NCBI GenBank assembly: GCA_014843695.1
Contig: CM026393.1
Span: forward strand, 5,232,961-5,296,960
Length of the DNA: 64,000 bases
Source of the DNA: Archivesica marissinica
Taxonomy: Eukaryota; Mollusca; Bivalvia; Venerida; Vesicomyidae
Reading direction: 5' to 3'
Part shown: positions 43,290 through 54,496 of the stretch, piece after piece
Layout: each line of letters opens with the position of its first letter
Numbering within the stretch: position 1 is the stretch's first letter
Program-made: the position numbers and the translations under genes
Notes under the pieces: model-generated
Told to the model about the DNA's origin: nothing
The model's input: the letters and a program-made list of their open reading frames with translations, nothing else
Database searches by the model: none

Positions 43290-43565
43290 GAAGGCCGAAT
43301 GATATTTAGTCCAGTGGTTAACACGTTGGACTGTTAATCCAGTGATCGTAGGTTAGATCCCCCGTCTGAACTAATAAAAATAACAGTCTTTCAGATGGGA
43401 CATTGAACCGAGGTCTCGTGTCGGTGCTTACACCGTGCACGTAAATGAACCAGAGGAAACGCTAGTATGGGTCTCTGTCTGTATCATTGCATTATCCCCC
43501 AACACTCTAAAATGACTAATCTCTTCAACATCGCTCATATGGGTAGCGACGATAAATAAACGTAA
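43290..43565 (+). mobile_element. SINE family B copy
   Basis: Plus-strand head TAGTCCAGTGGTTAACACGT, B box GGTTAGATCCCCC, and terminal GGGTAGCGACGATAAATAAA. Confidence 0.88.
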
Positions 43566-43613
43566 CACACACATACGTTCATCGATGGAACTTATGTTAT
43601 GTTGTTATATTTC

Positions 43614-43674
43614 AGGTTTTACGCCTGCATCAGCACCATTTTGGGCTATATCGCCGGCGGGCAATTTACCTAAC
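43614..43674 (-). mobile_element. SINE family C, part split by the Academ-like element
   Basis: CAGGTTTTACGCCTGCATCA through CAATTTACCTAAC matches family C. The sequence resumes at 48282 with TAACACCACCTTTCCTGGGC, so one SINE has been split by the transposon. Confidence 0.88.
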
Positions 43675-44546
43675 CTAGGCAGAGCAGCTGAGATTTGACT
43701 GGGACATTTGTGGCACAGAAATGATTGTTTTGCATATAAGCTGGAAATAGTATAGGCTATCCTAAATCACAAAGTTCCCAAAAGTTCCGGTCTGGGGAAA
43801 AAAGATTGGGGCATTTTTTGATATTTTCATTGGGAATTTCTGGAATAATATCATATCTCCAAAACCGCTTAATGGATTTTGAACAAACTACACACATATA
43901 TTAACCACCTTAGGAAGAATATGATAATGTTATTTTTTGTCTGTATATGAAAGGTCAAGGTCACATTTCAAGGTCAAAGTTACAAAAATTCAATAAAATA
44001 TGGATATGCGCCATACTTTCACTTCTAATGATTGGTAGCTCATATATTTCATTCTAATATTTAAGTTAACTCCAGACGAAGTTATAAACATAAGCAATAT
44101 GGTAAGTATATTTAAGGTTAAGGTTACACATTGAGGTCAGATGTCCATAAAATGAGATAAAATAACATCTTGTCATGAATGGGTATACATATATAATCTG
44201 AATGTTGGAAGCATACCTAACTCTATAAACTTAGTGTATAACACATTAATTAAAATACATACAATTGATACATTGCAGTTTATACATTGATCACATGTCC
44301 ACTCAGTGTATATTATATTACAAGAGAGAAGTATATTGTATACAGTTAAGTATACACGTATATACATTATATGTATATATAATTAGGAGAAATGCTCATT
44401 CAATATGCCAATATCCACAATGTATTTCTATAGCAAATCTAGAATATCTTCACTGTAATTAAGATTTCTAGCAGCTGATTAATATTTTAGCAATGCTGTT
44501 AATATTATCTTGGGTCATATTCTACTCATTGGATCAGTGTTTGATT

Positions 44547-45708
44547 TTAACAGTACTCTGCTATTTCTGGTTGATTGGAGCAAAGTCCATCACAGTTGCG
44601 ACACACTGTTGTACAATTCAGACCAAGCTTTCTGCAGCTGCATGACATACTACGACAACCTGTCTTGCATCCACATCGGACAACTATTAGAATGTTGGCA
44701 GGTGCTGGGGGCATGTCCGACAATCTGGGAATCAATATGCCATGTGATAACACCCAACCATAATCACAAGGATCTTCTTCCAACCCTTTCCATTGCAGTA
44801 TTTGATGGTATACTCGCAAAGATTGATATATGGTTGCACTATGTGTTGGTGGTAATGTTTTAGGGTCAATTGATACAGAGTCTCTTGCTGTTTTGTCCAG
44901 GAATAATCTCATTCTGAGTTCATTGATAGATTCAACCTCATTTTCTGTGTAAGTGAGAATGAGTGCGTTTTCTCCAGTTTTCAGGATCTCGCTGTGTGAT
45001 ACTTCATGGGGAAGTTTATCAAATTGTTCAGCACATTCTCTGAAGCTTGCCGACTTCTTTATTAGCCTTAACGCTGCAAGTTTACCAATGCCGTATGGTC
45101 TTGATACCGTATCGCATCCCAGTAATGCGTGAATAAACAAGGTGTTTTTACATCCTACCTCACCTAGGTTATTCTTTAACTCTAGTATGTTTACAGACTT
45201 TTTTCTACGTCCTTCACTGTTGAGATGAATGGAGTAGCCATGGTCCTCTGCATAATGGCACAGTAATACTAACAGATCAGTATCTTCACCAACCACCACA
45301 GTGGTCATATACTTCGAACAGTCTATGGCCGTCATGACGATATCATAGTCTGCGTCTGCGTTTCCTATAGTGACTTCAATGCCAGAATCTTCTAGCTTAC
45401 TAGCTAGCATGTCTATAAACCTTTGTTTATTCTTAGAATTCAATAAGAAGTTTTGCTTCTTTGTATTCATGGTTAAGTCTTCTTGAACCCTGACCTCAGC
45501 CCCAATACGTCCACCAGTACGTCTTATGTGGGCGTTATCTTTAGTAGATGGACCAGCTATATAGCCATCAAACACAATATGACTGTTGGTGTAGTTATCT
45601 CTTATATACTTTATGCACATTGAACATATCTCATTATATGTTCTGCCTCTTGGCCAGTTGAGTCTTTGAATAAGGCAACCGCCATCAATTACATATATTA
45701 TTTCCTGT
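44547..45708 (-). pseudogene. Academ-like transposase, C-terminal piece: XPG/FEN-like nuclease and Cys cluster
   Basis: The open frame 45620-44547 (357 codons) extends upstream with IIYVIDGGCLIQRLNW. It carries VFDGY, VVVGEDTDLLVLL (acidic metal-site block, residues 108-120), and GCDTVSRPYGIGK (168-180, a helix-hairpin-like block), the layout of PIN/FEN/XPG nucleases. The last 43 residues hold ten Cys in a CxC-type cluster (CGCKTGC, CSCRKLGLNC). This piece alone is intact. Confidence 0.8.
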
Positions 45709-45850
45709 TGTTGGTCAGGGACACTGTCATCAGTCAGTAACTGTTTTGTTAGTTCCTGTGCTAGTTATTGGCCTGTCTCAATAGTTGTTTGCTCTCGAAC
45801 AAGGAGGGCGGATAGGTACATAGCTCATATGCAAAGAAATTATGTAGATC

Positions 45851-46582
45851 TTATATTGGTACAGCGCCCTGGGCAGCAGCAACCAATCGCTGGAAAAGAA
45901 GCTGTGGGTCAATCTCCACATCATCACCACCAATACTGACACTAGCATTATCACTCATAGTGGTTACTTGGGCCTTCTTACTGAACTTGAAGTCACCCAC
46001 TTTCTTCCCCTCCATATCTTTCAGAATGTTCATGCCCACTTCCCGCCCTTTGTCCACATTTACCTTGTCCCCGGCTACTACACCACTGGCTATACTTCTC
46101 AATGACTCTTCTGTGGATTCAAATGGATTTCTATCCATAAGAAAATCTACCATCTTTTTGATATCATCTCTGTCTCTGCTTTGCCTGGTCTCCCCACATT
46201 CCTTGTGTTGTTCACTAGTCTCATACCTGTGTCCGCTTAGCTCTTGCATCTTGTAGTTAATTTCAGAACACGCTGACCTTGAGAGGATCCACTGTGCTCT
46301 CTGCGTTTCGTCCATGCCTCGCCCCCGAGTTAGGCCTCCAACTGTCTTCACACTACGCATAAGCATCTGCTCGATGATGAGGTCCGTTGACAGTCCAGCC
46401 CAGTATCGGTCCGATCTTCGTACAACATGCATACCTTCCATGAACATACTGTGAACATTGGGGTGTGTTATTGATAGGGCAAGCATTTTGTTTAAATATA
46501 TGTACGATGATTTTGCATATGCGTTGTGGCCAGTGGCATCGAAAAATGGTAGCATTTCTAACAATGACTGTGAAGGTTCCAA
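45851..46582 (-). pseudogene. Academ-like transposase, middle piece (243 codons)
   Basis: Contains FFDATGHNAYAKSSYIYL, RRSDRYWAGLSTDLIIEQ and GGLTRGRGMDETQR, strongly conserved blocks in this transposon family. Ends at TAA after AQGAVPI. The family sequence clearly continues in frame (FAYELCTYPPSLFESK) past that stop, so the stop is a lesion. Confidence 0.75.
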
Positions 46583-47745
46583 TCACCTGTGCGTTCTGCT
46601 TTTATAAATGCCTTAAGGATGTCTAGCAATTCTATGTATTGGAGCCATAGCTGGGCTGTTCGGCTTTCTTTCATTTTTGAAATGGCTTTCTGCATATTGA
46701 ATTTCATTTGTTCAACACATGTAGATTTCGCAACCGATTCAATGTCTACCTCCGCAGCTAAAAGGCCATCTAAAACTTTCATCGCTTCTTCTAACTGTGA
46801 ACTATTGTCATTCTCATGCTCATTGTCCCCATACTCATCATCTTCAGCATTCTCAGCATTCTCAGCATTCATGTCTGGCTCAACACCATTTACGCCTGGG
46901 GATTTACTGGGACTGTTATTATTTATGTCTACTACATCATTTGCAATCACCAGACCACCTTCATCACAACTCTGACTCATTTCTTCATCCACAATAGTGT
47001 TACATCCATTGTCAGTTATGTCATTCTCTTCTATTTCAACACTAGATACATCTACAGCTGAATCATTATCCTCCTTTCGGTTATTACTATTATGAGGGAT
47101 TTCAATATTGAATATATTCGCTGCTAACAGCGAACACAGGGCTGACTCTGCCAGTAAATGCCCACGAATGGCTCTGCTGATGGCCTTTCCACTCAGGAGA
47201 TGTGGAACTACGTTCTCGGCATACACGGTCTTCAATAACTCCTTGAGACCGGAGTCGGTCATAATGGTTCCAATGGTACCAAGGAAGCTCATCTGGATGT
47301 GGAGACATCCGAGGCGACAGATGATACGCCTCAGCGAACTGTTTGGTGGTTGTGTGTCAACAATCATTTGTGCCTTGTACCACAATGGCTGGTCAAATGT
47401 AATGATAGGATCCACATTGTATGTCAACGCCAGCTTCGTAACATATGAGAGCGTGGATAATATGCACGAGTCATTACTGGGATCCATATCGATCATTGGC
47501 AGGAACATTGTTGTCGATATTCCAGGGTGGTGACCAGTATGCACCAACTGCATGGTGCCATTCCACTGGGGGGTGTTCGGTCTTAACAGCCAAGACACTT
47601 TCCACAGTATGTCGATGTTATATGTCTTGTCATGGGCAATTGATTGTGGCAGTGCTTCAAATACGTTTATAAAATGAATAATTGTAATATAGAAGTATGA
47701 ACAACTATTAAATAAATTGAGTTTTAATATATTTTTTATTATCAT
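46558..47745 (-). pseudogene. Academ-like transposase, N-terminal piece (395 codons)
   Basis: First of three pieces of the broken transposase. ITFDQPLWYKAQ (residues 115-126) and a following CRLGCLHIQMSFLGTIG belong to the conserved core of this family. Residues 270-330 form an acidic, low-complexity insert. The frame ends within RTGDWNLH and the next piece continues in another frame with a 24-bp overlap, indicating a frameshift. The original N-terminus appears to be lost. Confidence 0.75.
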
Positions 47746-48281
47746 TTTCAGGGGTCAATTTACCCCACCCACTTTTATGGCCGTTATTTTTTAGAAAACA
47801 GTACATATCTATCTCTAACCACTTAAACTTACCTCCAGTCTCTCCAACTCATGATTCTATATCATATTTAAGATGATATGTCAATATATGTGAGTTTTTA
47901 TAAGAAATGATTTTAGGTGTGTCTTCAAAATACAGCATGTTTTACCTCTTTTTCTGTGGATAAAGTCAACTTTTTCAGAAAATATACAAAAAAGGTAAGA
48001 AAATGCATTATTTTCATGTAGTTACATGCATTTAGCATCACTATGAATAATAAAATATAGTCATTTCAAAATGCCAGAAGAATTTAAATCTTTATCTAGA
48101 TAATTGGGTATTTTTCTGTTTTTGTCGGCCATCTTGGTGGCCATCTTGGATTGTTCAGTTTCCCAAGTGGGAACTTTATGGTGCAGGATTCTATGGACAT
48201 TGAACTATATGAAAACATAAATTTCATTTCTGTGCCAGAAATGTCCCAGTTTAGCATTATTCAGGGCCAGCTGCTCTGATA

Positions 48282-48314
48282 TAACACCACCTTTCCTGGG
48301 CAGGCTCCAGCGGA
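48282..48314 (-). mobile_element. SINE family C, other part of the split copy
   Basis: TAACACCACCTTTCCTGGGC and AGGCTCCAGCGGA continue the SINE interrupted at 43674. The tRNA head is missing; the sequence changes to LINE at about 48315. Confidence 0.85.
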
Positions 48315-49165
48315 TGTGCAGGAGCATTTTTCTCCATGCCAAGTATTGATCTGTTATCGGAATTGTCCAAACGAGGAGGATTTTCTAAAATCATCTGGTA
48401 ATGAGTTCCATAATTTGGCAGCAGCATACCTAAAAGACTTCTTACCATATGTTTCTGTGTTGGGCCTAGGAATGTCAACAATGTTTGTGTATCTAAAGTT
48501 ATAGGCAGAGTTTCTAACATTAACAACATCATGAAGGTACTCTGGGATATGCTTGTGCAATATTCTAAATGTCTCAAGAGCTTCTAATTTTTAAAGTATT
48601 TGAACCCGATTTTTCCAATAAAAATTCATAACTGCTACTGTAGTCTTCATATATAAACCCGAGTGCTCTCTCTCTTGAATTTTCTCTAGTGTTTTAGTAT
48701 TTGCTTCGCTGGTAATGGACAGTATTTGAAGTTTGACATTACAAATGAATAGCATATAGTAAGTCTACCCAGTCTGTTAAGATGCTTGCCTATATCCTCT
48801 TTAATACATTTAATTGTCTAGATGCCTTTTGGCATATACGTGACACATGGGAATTAAAATTTAGCATGAAGCCTAGGCTTACTCCAAGCAGTTTAACCTC
48901 TTCATCACATTTAATTTCAATATCATGGAAGTTAAATTTTAGATTCTGTTTATGTGTGTTTCTGCCTAAAGCTATTGCCTGGAATTTCTCGGGATTTGCT
49001 TTCATGTGACTTTGCAAACAAGTCAAGGAGTGTTAAGCTGTCATGTTCAAGAGTATTTACTAGATCATTTATGGAAGTACTTGCATAGGAAAGAGTATTG
49101 TCATCAGCATAATTGTATAATTGACGTTTGACATATGAACATGATAAAATAAGGCCCATAGTTGT
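48315..49165 (-). pseudogene. LINE reverse transcriptase 3' fragment
   Basis: The minus strand encodes the RT catalytic region YADDNTLSYAS (about 49110), HMKANPEKFQAIALG and VKLLGVSLGFMLNFNSHV (about 48870-49000), and the C-terminal RYAAAKLWNSLPDDFR (about 48370-48420). Frameshifts separate the parts. It is 5' truncated, as is usual for LINE insertions. Confidence 0.88.
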
Positions 49166-49523
49166 GAAGTTTAATCACTACCCAGACAGACAAACTGCTA
49201 ACTAAACAGAAAGCTTCTGAGCAATCAAAATCCTTCCAGACTTCCCGTAAAGCTGACTTACACGACACGCCGCATGTCGCAGATTAGATGGGATGCAGCA
49301 TTGAACTATCTCGGAGACAGCAGAATCCGACAGAAACAACTAGTTTTGTTATATTCAGCGTGCACTTACACTTTTTTGAAGATTTCACGAGCAATTAGAC
49401 ATATCTGCTGGTCAAATGTGCAAAGTTAGATCTTCGGACGATGCAATAGTTTGCCATATAACTCGTTCTAAATAATGAGGGACCTTCATAGTTATTGGTT
49501 ATGGTCGTTGCCTTCAAATCACG
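49166..49523. other. Intergenic stretch
   Basis: No feature recognised. Confidence 0.45.
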
Positions 49524-49538
49524 TATCATGGCTGTACG

Positions 49539-49824
49539 GATATGTAATCCAGTGGTAACACGCTGGACTGGTAATCCAGGGATCGTAGGTTCGATCCCCC
49601 GTCTGACCCTAATACAATTAACAGTATTTCAGATGGGACGTAAAACCGAGGTCTCGTGTAGGTGCTTTACACCGTGTACGTAAATGAACCAGAGGAGACT
49701 CTGGAATGGGTCTCTGTCTGTATTATGCACTATCCTCCAAAATCTAAAATGACTAATCTCTTCATGAGGCGTCGCTCATATGGGCAACCGGTAGCGACGA
49801 TAAATAAAGTAAAACACACACACT
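49539..49824 (+). mobile_element. SINE family B, full copy with 15-bp target duplication
   Basis: Head GTAATCCAGTGGTAACACGC, B box GGTTCGATCCCCC and tail GTAGCGACGATAAATAAAGT plus (AC)n. Flanked by TATCATGGCTGTACG at 49524-49538 and 49825-49839, a perfect 15-bp duplication. Confidence 0.94.
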
Positions 49825-49839
49825 TATCATGGCTGTACG

Positions 49840-50707
49840 TTCGAATGCCGATGGGGGTGTAATTTTAGTGTGGAAGCTATCCAGTTGACTTGCTGAACGT
49901 TGGTGGTTCTACACATCTGAACTACTGCTATAATAGAGTCCTAGGCTATTGGTGCTATTTTAGCCCACAACAAGACATATCACAATAGCTTATGAATGTA
50001 TTCGTCATAGCCAGGCAAGCTACAGTCCGAACTGGAACTATTGCCAAGGACTGACGGACAGTGTGATTACGCCTCCCTTCCGGAGTTTTGTACATTCAAG
50101 GAACATCTTGGGGAAATGTAAACACGCTGAATGGCTTATGTAGAGAAAAACACAACATCATATAACATTTATTCAAACTTTACTACTAACTATATATAAT
50201 TTATAATATATCTGGTATAATAATATATCAACGTTACAAAATAAACATCTTTATTCATCAACAAGTATCTGATAATTACATAACAATGATAATTACATAA
50301 CAATGATAATTACATAACAATGACAATTACATAACAATGACAATACTGAACAGATCAGAAGTGTATTAATAAAGACGTATACATATAGTACAGAGTCGTA
50401 ATTATGTACATATTATACAGACTACACTTTGTATTTACACGTGGTCAATTAAATACAAAGGAACTTAATTATAATCATCAGTATGATTTTAGAGTAGAAA
50501 TAGCATAGCTATTATTTAAGAAATAATAAGTATCAACCGTGGTATATCGCAGAATAACCCGAGGTAGGTTTTACTCTACAAGTATGTATGTTATTAGCTG
50601 GGTCGTGTTAGAATATAATATATTGCAATTGACCAAATATAAACATCGTGCTAATCGTCTTTGCGAAAATCAAAGAGCCAGACCAGCCAGGCTACAATCA
50701 TGGTGTC
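49840..50707. other. Intergenic stretch with a 17-bp tandem repeat
   Basis: Four copies of AATTACATAACAATGAT lie at about 50273-50341. Otherwise nothing is recognised. Confidence 0.6.
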
Positions 50708-50722
50708 TGCTATTCGCATAGT

Positions 50723-50955
50723 TTATACAAATTATTTAGCTCGATTGCGAAACAAGTTCTTACAACTTATATTAATCACTCTCGAGACCTCATTCCTGGT
50801 GGAATCCATCGCCACGAGGGAGAGAGAATAGGCAACGTGGAATTTAAATGCCTTGCCTAAGGGCGCAATCGTAACGGCTCCAGCGTGGCTCGAAACTCCG
50901 AACCTTTCGCACCTGAAGCGAACGCGCATCCACTGCGCTATCACGACTTCCAATA
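50723..50955 (-). mobile_element. SINE family A, copy 5, with 15-bp target duplication
   Basis: Full copy flanked by TGCTATTCGCATAGT at 50708-50722 and 50956-50970. Confidence 0.94.
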
Positions 50956-50970
50956 TGCTATTCGCATAGT

Positions 50971-52916
50971 AAAGAAGCAACACTTGGCAGTATAGTAAAA
51001 TACATATATCCCGATCCCACGCGCCTGATCTGAATATATGCCGCGTGAAAACGCCATTTTTTATTCAGCAGTATAGGCTAGTCTGAATTCCAATTAATAC
51101 TCTTAAAGCAGCATTACATCGTAATAAAGGATGTTCTGGGTAAAATATAAATACTAATGTGTGTGTGTTTACAAAAATGGAAATAATCGCTCAGAAACGA
51201 TACAATTCCAATAAATTTAAACCGTCGTATACGCGAATTTGTACGCACAGTGCGCATGCGTGAAACAACAGAGGATGTAGAAAACAACGTATATATTTTG
51301 AACATGAAAGACTATCTACCTATCTTCCTCTAATGTCGAACCCCTCGCGGGGATGTAGAAATGTCCCTAATAGACTTAGCTAACAGAGGTATGAATCAAC
51401 ATATCAAGTAATTTAATTTAAAAAGACAACGTGGGACAAATGGGGACGATGCATTCCGAATGTAAACAAGTATGGACGATGCGTTCCGGTAGTAAACAAG
51501 TGCGTGACCGATCGACTCGGAAAGTCCTACTTTCGGTTTCGAGTTTGTTTTATCGCACAAAAACACTGTTTATCAAATGAACATAAGCATACAAAGTATA
51601 ATGTTAGAATGTGTAGCAGCATTGCTACCCATATGCAAAATTTGAATTTTTCCAATATCTTTTATACGATGTAATGCTGCTTTAAAACTAAATAGCAATT
51701 TAGTAACAATTTAACAAATCACTAAATATATATTATCTCCAGCAATCAATCGCATAGACACATTGCATTACTTGAAATAATAAACAGTATTCATTTTGCA
51801 AGGCTACACGTATTTTATATGTTATAGAACCCAAATAATTCGATTTATTAGACAAAATAACAAACTAATAAAGTCTAACAATATCCATTTACATTGCTGA
51901 AAACACATGTTTACGAGTCCCAGACTGACAGAGCAACTTCGTGTTATAATCGGCCCCTGAATAGCAAATTGTAAAGTGCAGTACATGTCTAGCTGTGCAC
52001 TGTAAAAAATCGGAACACGTTCGGAACGCCTTACGTGTTCCCAGCCCAGGCATAGACTACCACAAGACGTGCATTTTCAAAACATCACCGTTTACATGGT
52101 GTTTAACGCGTTTTGCATTTTTTGTTGAAAACGGTGCCGTTTAGCTTGTGCACATCTCGAATTATTCCTGATTCTCTGTGCAGACAAAGTAAAACACTGG
52201 CGTTTTCAAACGTGTGCAAATCAAGTACGCCTTGAAAATCCAGTTAAAATTAGAAACGAAATAATCTCTAAATAAATGTGAGAGTTGCTTATGTGTTTAT
52301 TGAGATAAGCAGGTTTTATATAATGATTATAACGATATTTTTGTATATTATTTATATTTGTTTGGATTAGATATTTAAATCCACGGAAAGATGAAAGTAA
52401 AGATTAAACACAATAAGTTATTTTTCGTTAATAGCTAACCGTTAAAGGCGCTAAAGCTGTTTGTTTTGGTTTTTAAATTGTACGCTGAAATAGAGCAATT
52501 ACTATTTAGTGTTTAGTATTGAACGGTATATTTCCATTGTATTCTGTGCACAATTTATTAATACATATAAATAAGTTTATGACAAAGAACATAATCAGCC
52601 GTATGCATACTAGTTATCGTTCGGAAGCTGTCACACTTTCGGTAGTGGACGGTAACCGGATTTCATTACCCAGCCTCGTTTTCGATCAAAATTGAAACAA
52701 AGACATTTTTTTATTGTTATTTGGCAAGAGTTTCTACGGTGATATAGTCACGTTAAGGTTGTTTTTTTTATTCGTATTTTCAAAACGAAGTGTTTAGCTA
52801 TAACGGCATATACATGCCATATTGAAGGTATAGCGATTTTTGTTATACGGTGCAAGAAAGCTTGTACTGATATTCGTACCCAGGAGGCTTCGACCCGTGG
52901 CAATTCATAACGGTGT
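50971..52916. other. Intergenic stretch
   Basis: AT-rich. A family D SINE fragment lies at about 51325-51395 (CGAACCCCTCGCGGGGATGT). A duplicated phrase containing GGACGATGC-TTCCG lies at about 51443 and 51475. No gene is seen. The left end of the DIRS-type element should be sought here. Confidence 0.5.
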
Positions 52917-53504
52917 ATGATGTCATTGATGAAGACTCTCGTAGTTGGGAGTTCTCACATCAATCGTTTCAAGCGATATCTCAGCACTCAACACTTGGAA
53001 TGTCTGAACATTGCAAATATTGCATCAGTGACTTGTGTCGGTGTGAGTGGAGGCAGACTAGACAATAAAGGGCATGTTGACATTATTCTTCGTGCGATCA
53101 GGACCGTGCGACCAAATCTGGTAATCGTGCAGATAGGAGGTAATGATTTAGACATCTGCAATGATAACGAGGATATGGAGAGAGTGGTGCTGCATTTAGT
53201 GACATTGTGCACTGTATTCTTGCGGGAAATCTCGGTGCAGCACGTGTATGTTAATCAGTTTCTGCCGCGCTCCTCGCCACGTCATACAGAGGCTCACACA
53301 TACAATGCTAGAGTGATAATGGCCAATCAGTTGCTCAAACGTGAATTGGAAGATCAAGTGGCACTTCAATACTGGAAGATGAAGGGTTTCGTGAATACTG
53401 AGCAGATACTGTTCGCTGACGGGGTACACTTGAACGATAGGGGCCTCCTGCGGTATTATCGCCACATCCGTGGTGCAGTGTTGCAATTTCTGCGAAGGCA
53501 CTAG
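52917..53504 (+). CDS. SGNH-type hydrolase ORF, probably retrotransposon-carried
   Basis: 195 residues with the SGNH hydrolase blocks: block I VVGSSHINRF (Ser12/13), block II GVSGGR (about 42-47), block III QIGGNDLD (Asn76) and block V FADGVHLNDRG (Asp168, His171). The family comprises serine esterases or lipases. Ngaro-type and CR1-type retrotransposons are known to carry such domains. It lies upstream of the gag ORF of the DIRS-like element, same strand, separated by an 88-bp array. Whether it belongs to that element is inferred. There are two nearby Met starts (52917 and 52920); the frame is intact. Confidence 0.8.
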   Translation: MMSLMKTLVVGSSHINRFKRYLSTQHLECLNIANIASVTCVGVSGGRLDNKGHVDIILRAIRTVRPNLVIVQIGGNDLDICNDNEDMERVVLHLVTLCTVFLREISVQHVYVNQFLPRSSPRHTEAHTYNARVIMANQLLKRELEDQVALQYWKMKGFVNTEQILFADGVHLNDRGLLRYYRHIRGAVLQFLRRH

Positions 53505-53694
53505 ACCATGAATTCATCAAGTTAAGTTATTGTACATTATTATGAAGTATTTACATACATGTATCTAGCAATCCACATGAAATTCCTCGGGGGTAAGTAT
53601 ACCTAAAGAATGATAGCCTATAGCCTGCCAGTCTCTATTATGATTGGATAGATTATGCACTCAATAGATTTTAGATTTATGGATACATGTACAT

Positions 53695-54400
53695 AACGGT
53701 ATTTGACATCCATGCAGCTGAGTTGTTCCTCACCTCTGTTGAACGATATATAAATACATGTATACAGGTATATTCAATGTTGCGATATTCATGTACTAAA
53801 TAGATGGTGTTTAGATGATGGTATTTGGCAGCCATGCATCTGCGTTGTGCCTCATCTCTACTGAACGATATTCATGTACATATGTACTAAATAGAGGGTG
53901 GTTAGATCATGGTATTTGGCATCCATGTATCTGCGTTGTGCCTCATCTCTATTGAACGATATTCATGTACATATACTAAATAGATGGTGGATAGATCATG
54001 GTAGTTGGCATCCATGCATCTGCGTTGTGCCTCATCTCTATTGAACGATATTCATGTACATATACTAAATAGAGGGTGGTTAGATCATGGTATTTGGCAT
54101 CCATGCATCTGCGTTGTGCCTCATCTCTATTGAATGTTTTTTATGTACTTGTACTAAATAGATGGTGGATAGATCATGGTATTTGGCATCCATGCATCTG
54201 CGTTGTGCCTCATCTCTATTGAACGATATTCATATACAGGTACTACAAGTAAATAGATGGTGGTTAGATCATGGTATTTGGCATCCATGCATCTGCGTTT
54301 TGCCTCATCTCTATTGAATGATATTCATGTACATGTACTAAATAGAGGGTGGATAGATTACGGTATTTGACACCCGTGCATCTGCGTTGTGCCACATCTC
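53695..54400. repeat. 88-bp minisatellite
   Basis: About eight copies of a unit with GGTATTTGGCATCCATGCAT, CTGCGTTGTGCCTCATCTCT and ATTGAACGATATTCATGTAC. It occupies the interval between the hydrolase and gag ORFs. Confidence 0.9.
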
Positions 54401-54496
54401 GATAGTTACAATTTTAGGCTCCGTGAATCATTTCACCTTGCCATTGGCATTTGCGGTGACAGATTTGGGTCACTTAAATGTCACGGATGATCATTA

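Larger units (their letters stand above)
43675..48281 (-). mobile_element. Academ-like DNA transposon (4607 bp), coding-dead
   Basis: Imperfect terminal inverted repeats: CTAGGCAGAGCAGCTGA at the left and the complement of TATCAGAGCAGCTGG at the right. Both are followed within 20 bases by CTGGGACATTT-TGGCACAGAAATG. The element sits inside a family C SINE and is flanked by the 4-bp duplication TAAC (43671-43674, 48282-48285). Three minus-strand frames represent one ancestral transposase broken by two frameshifts and a stop. The XPG/FEN-like nuclease, the C-terminal Cys cluster and the short duplication together fit the Academ superfamily as I remember it. Confidence 0.8.

Noticed and set aside
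47108..47533. 141-codon plus-strand frame
   Set aside because: Antisense shadow of the Academ-like transposase.
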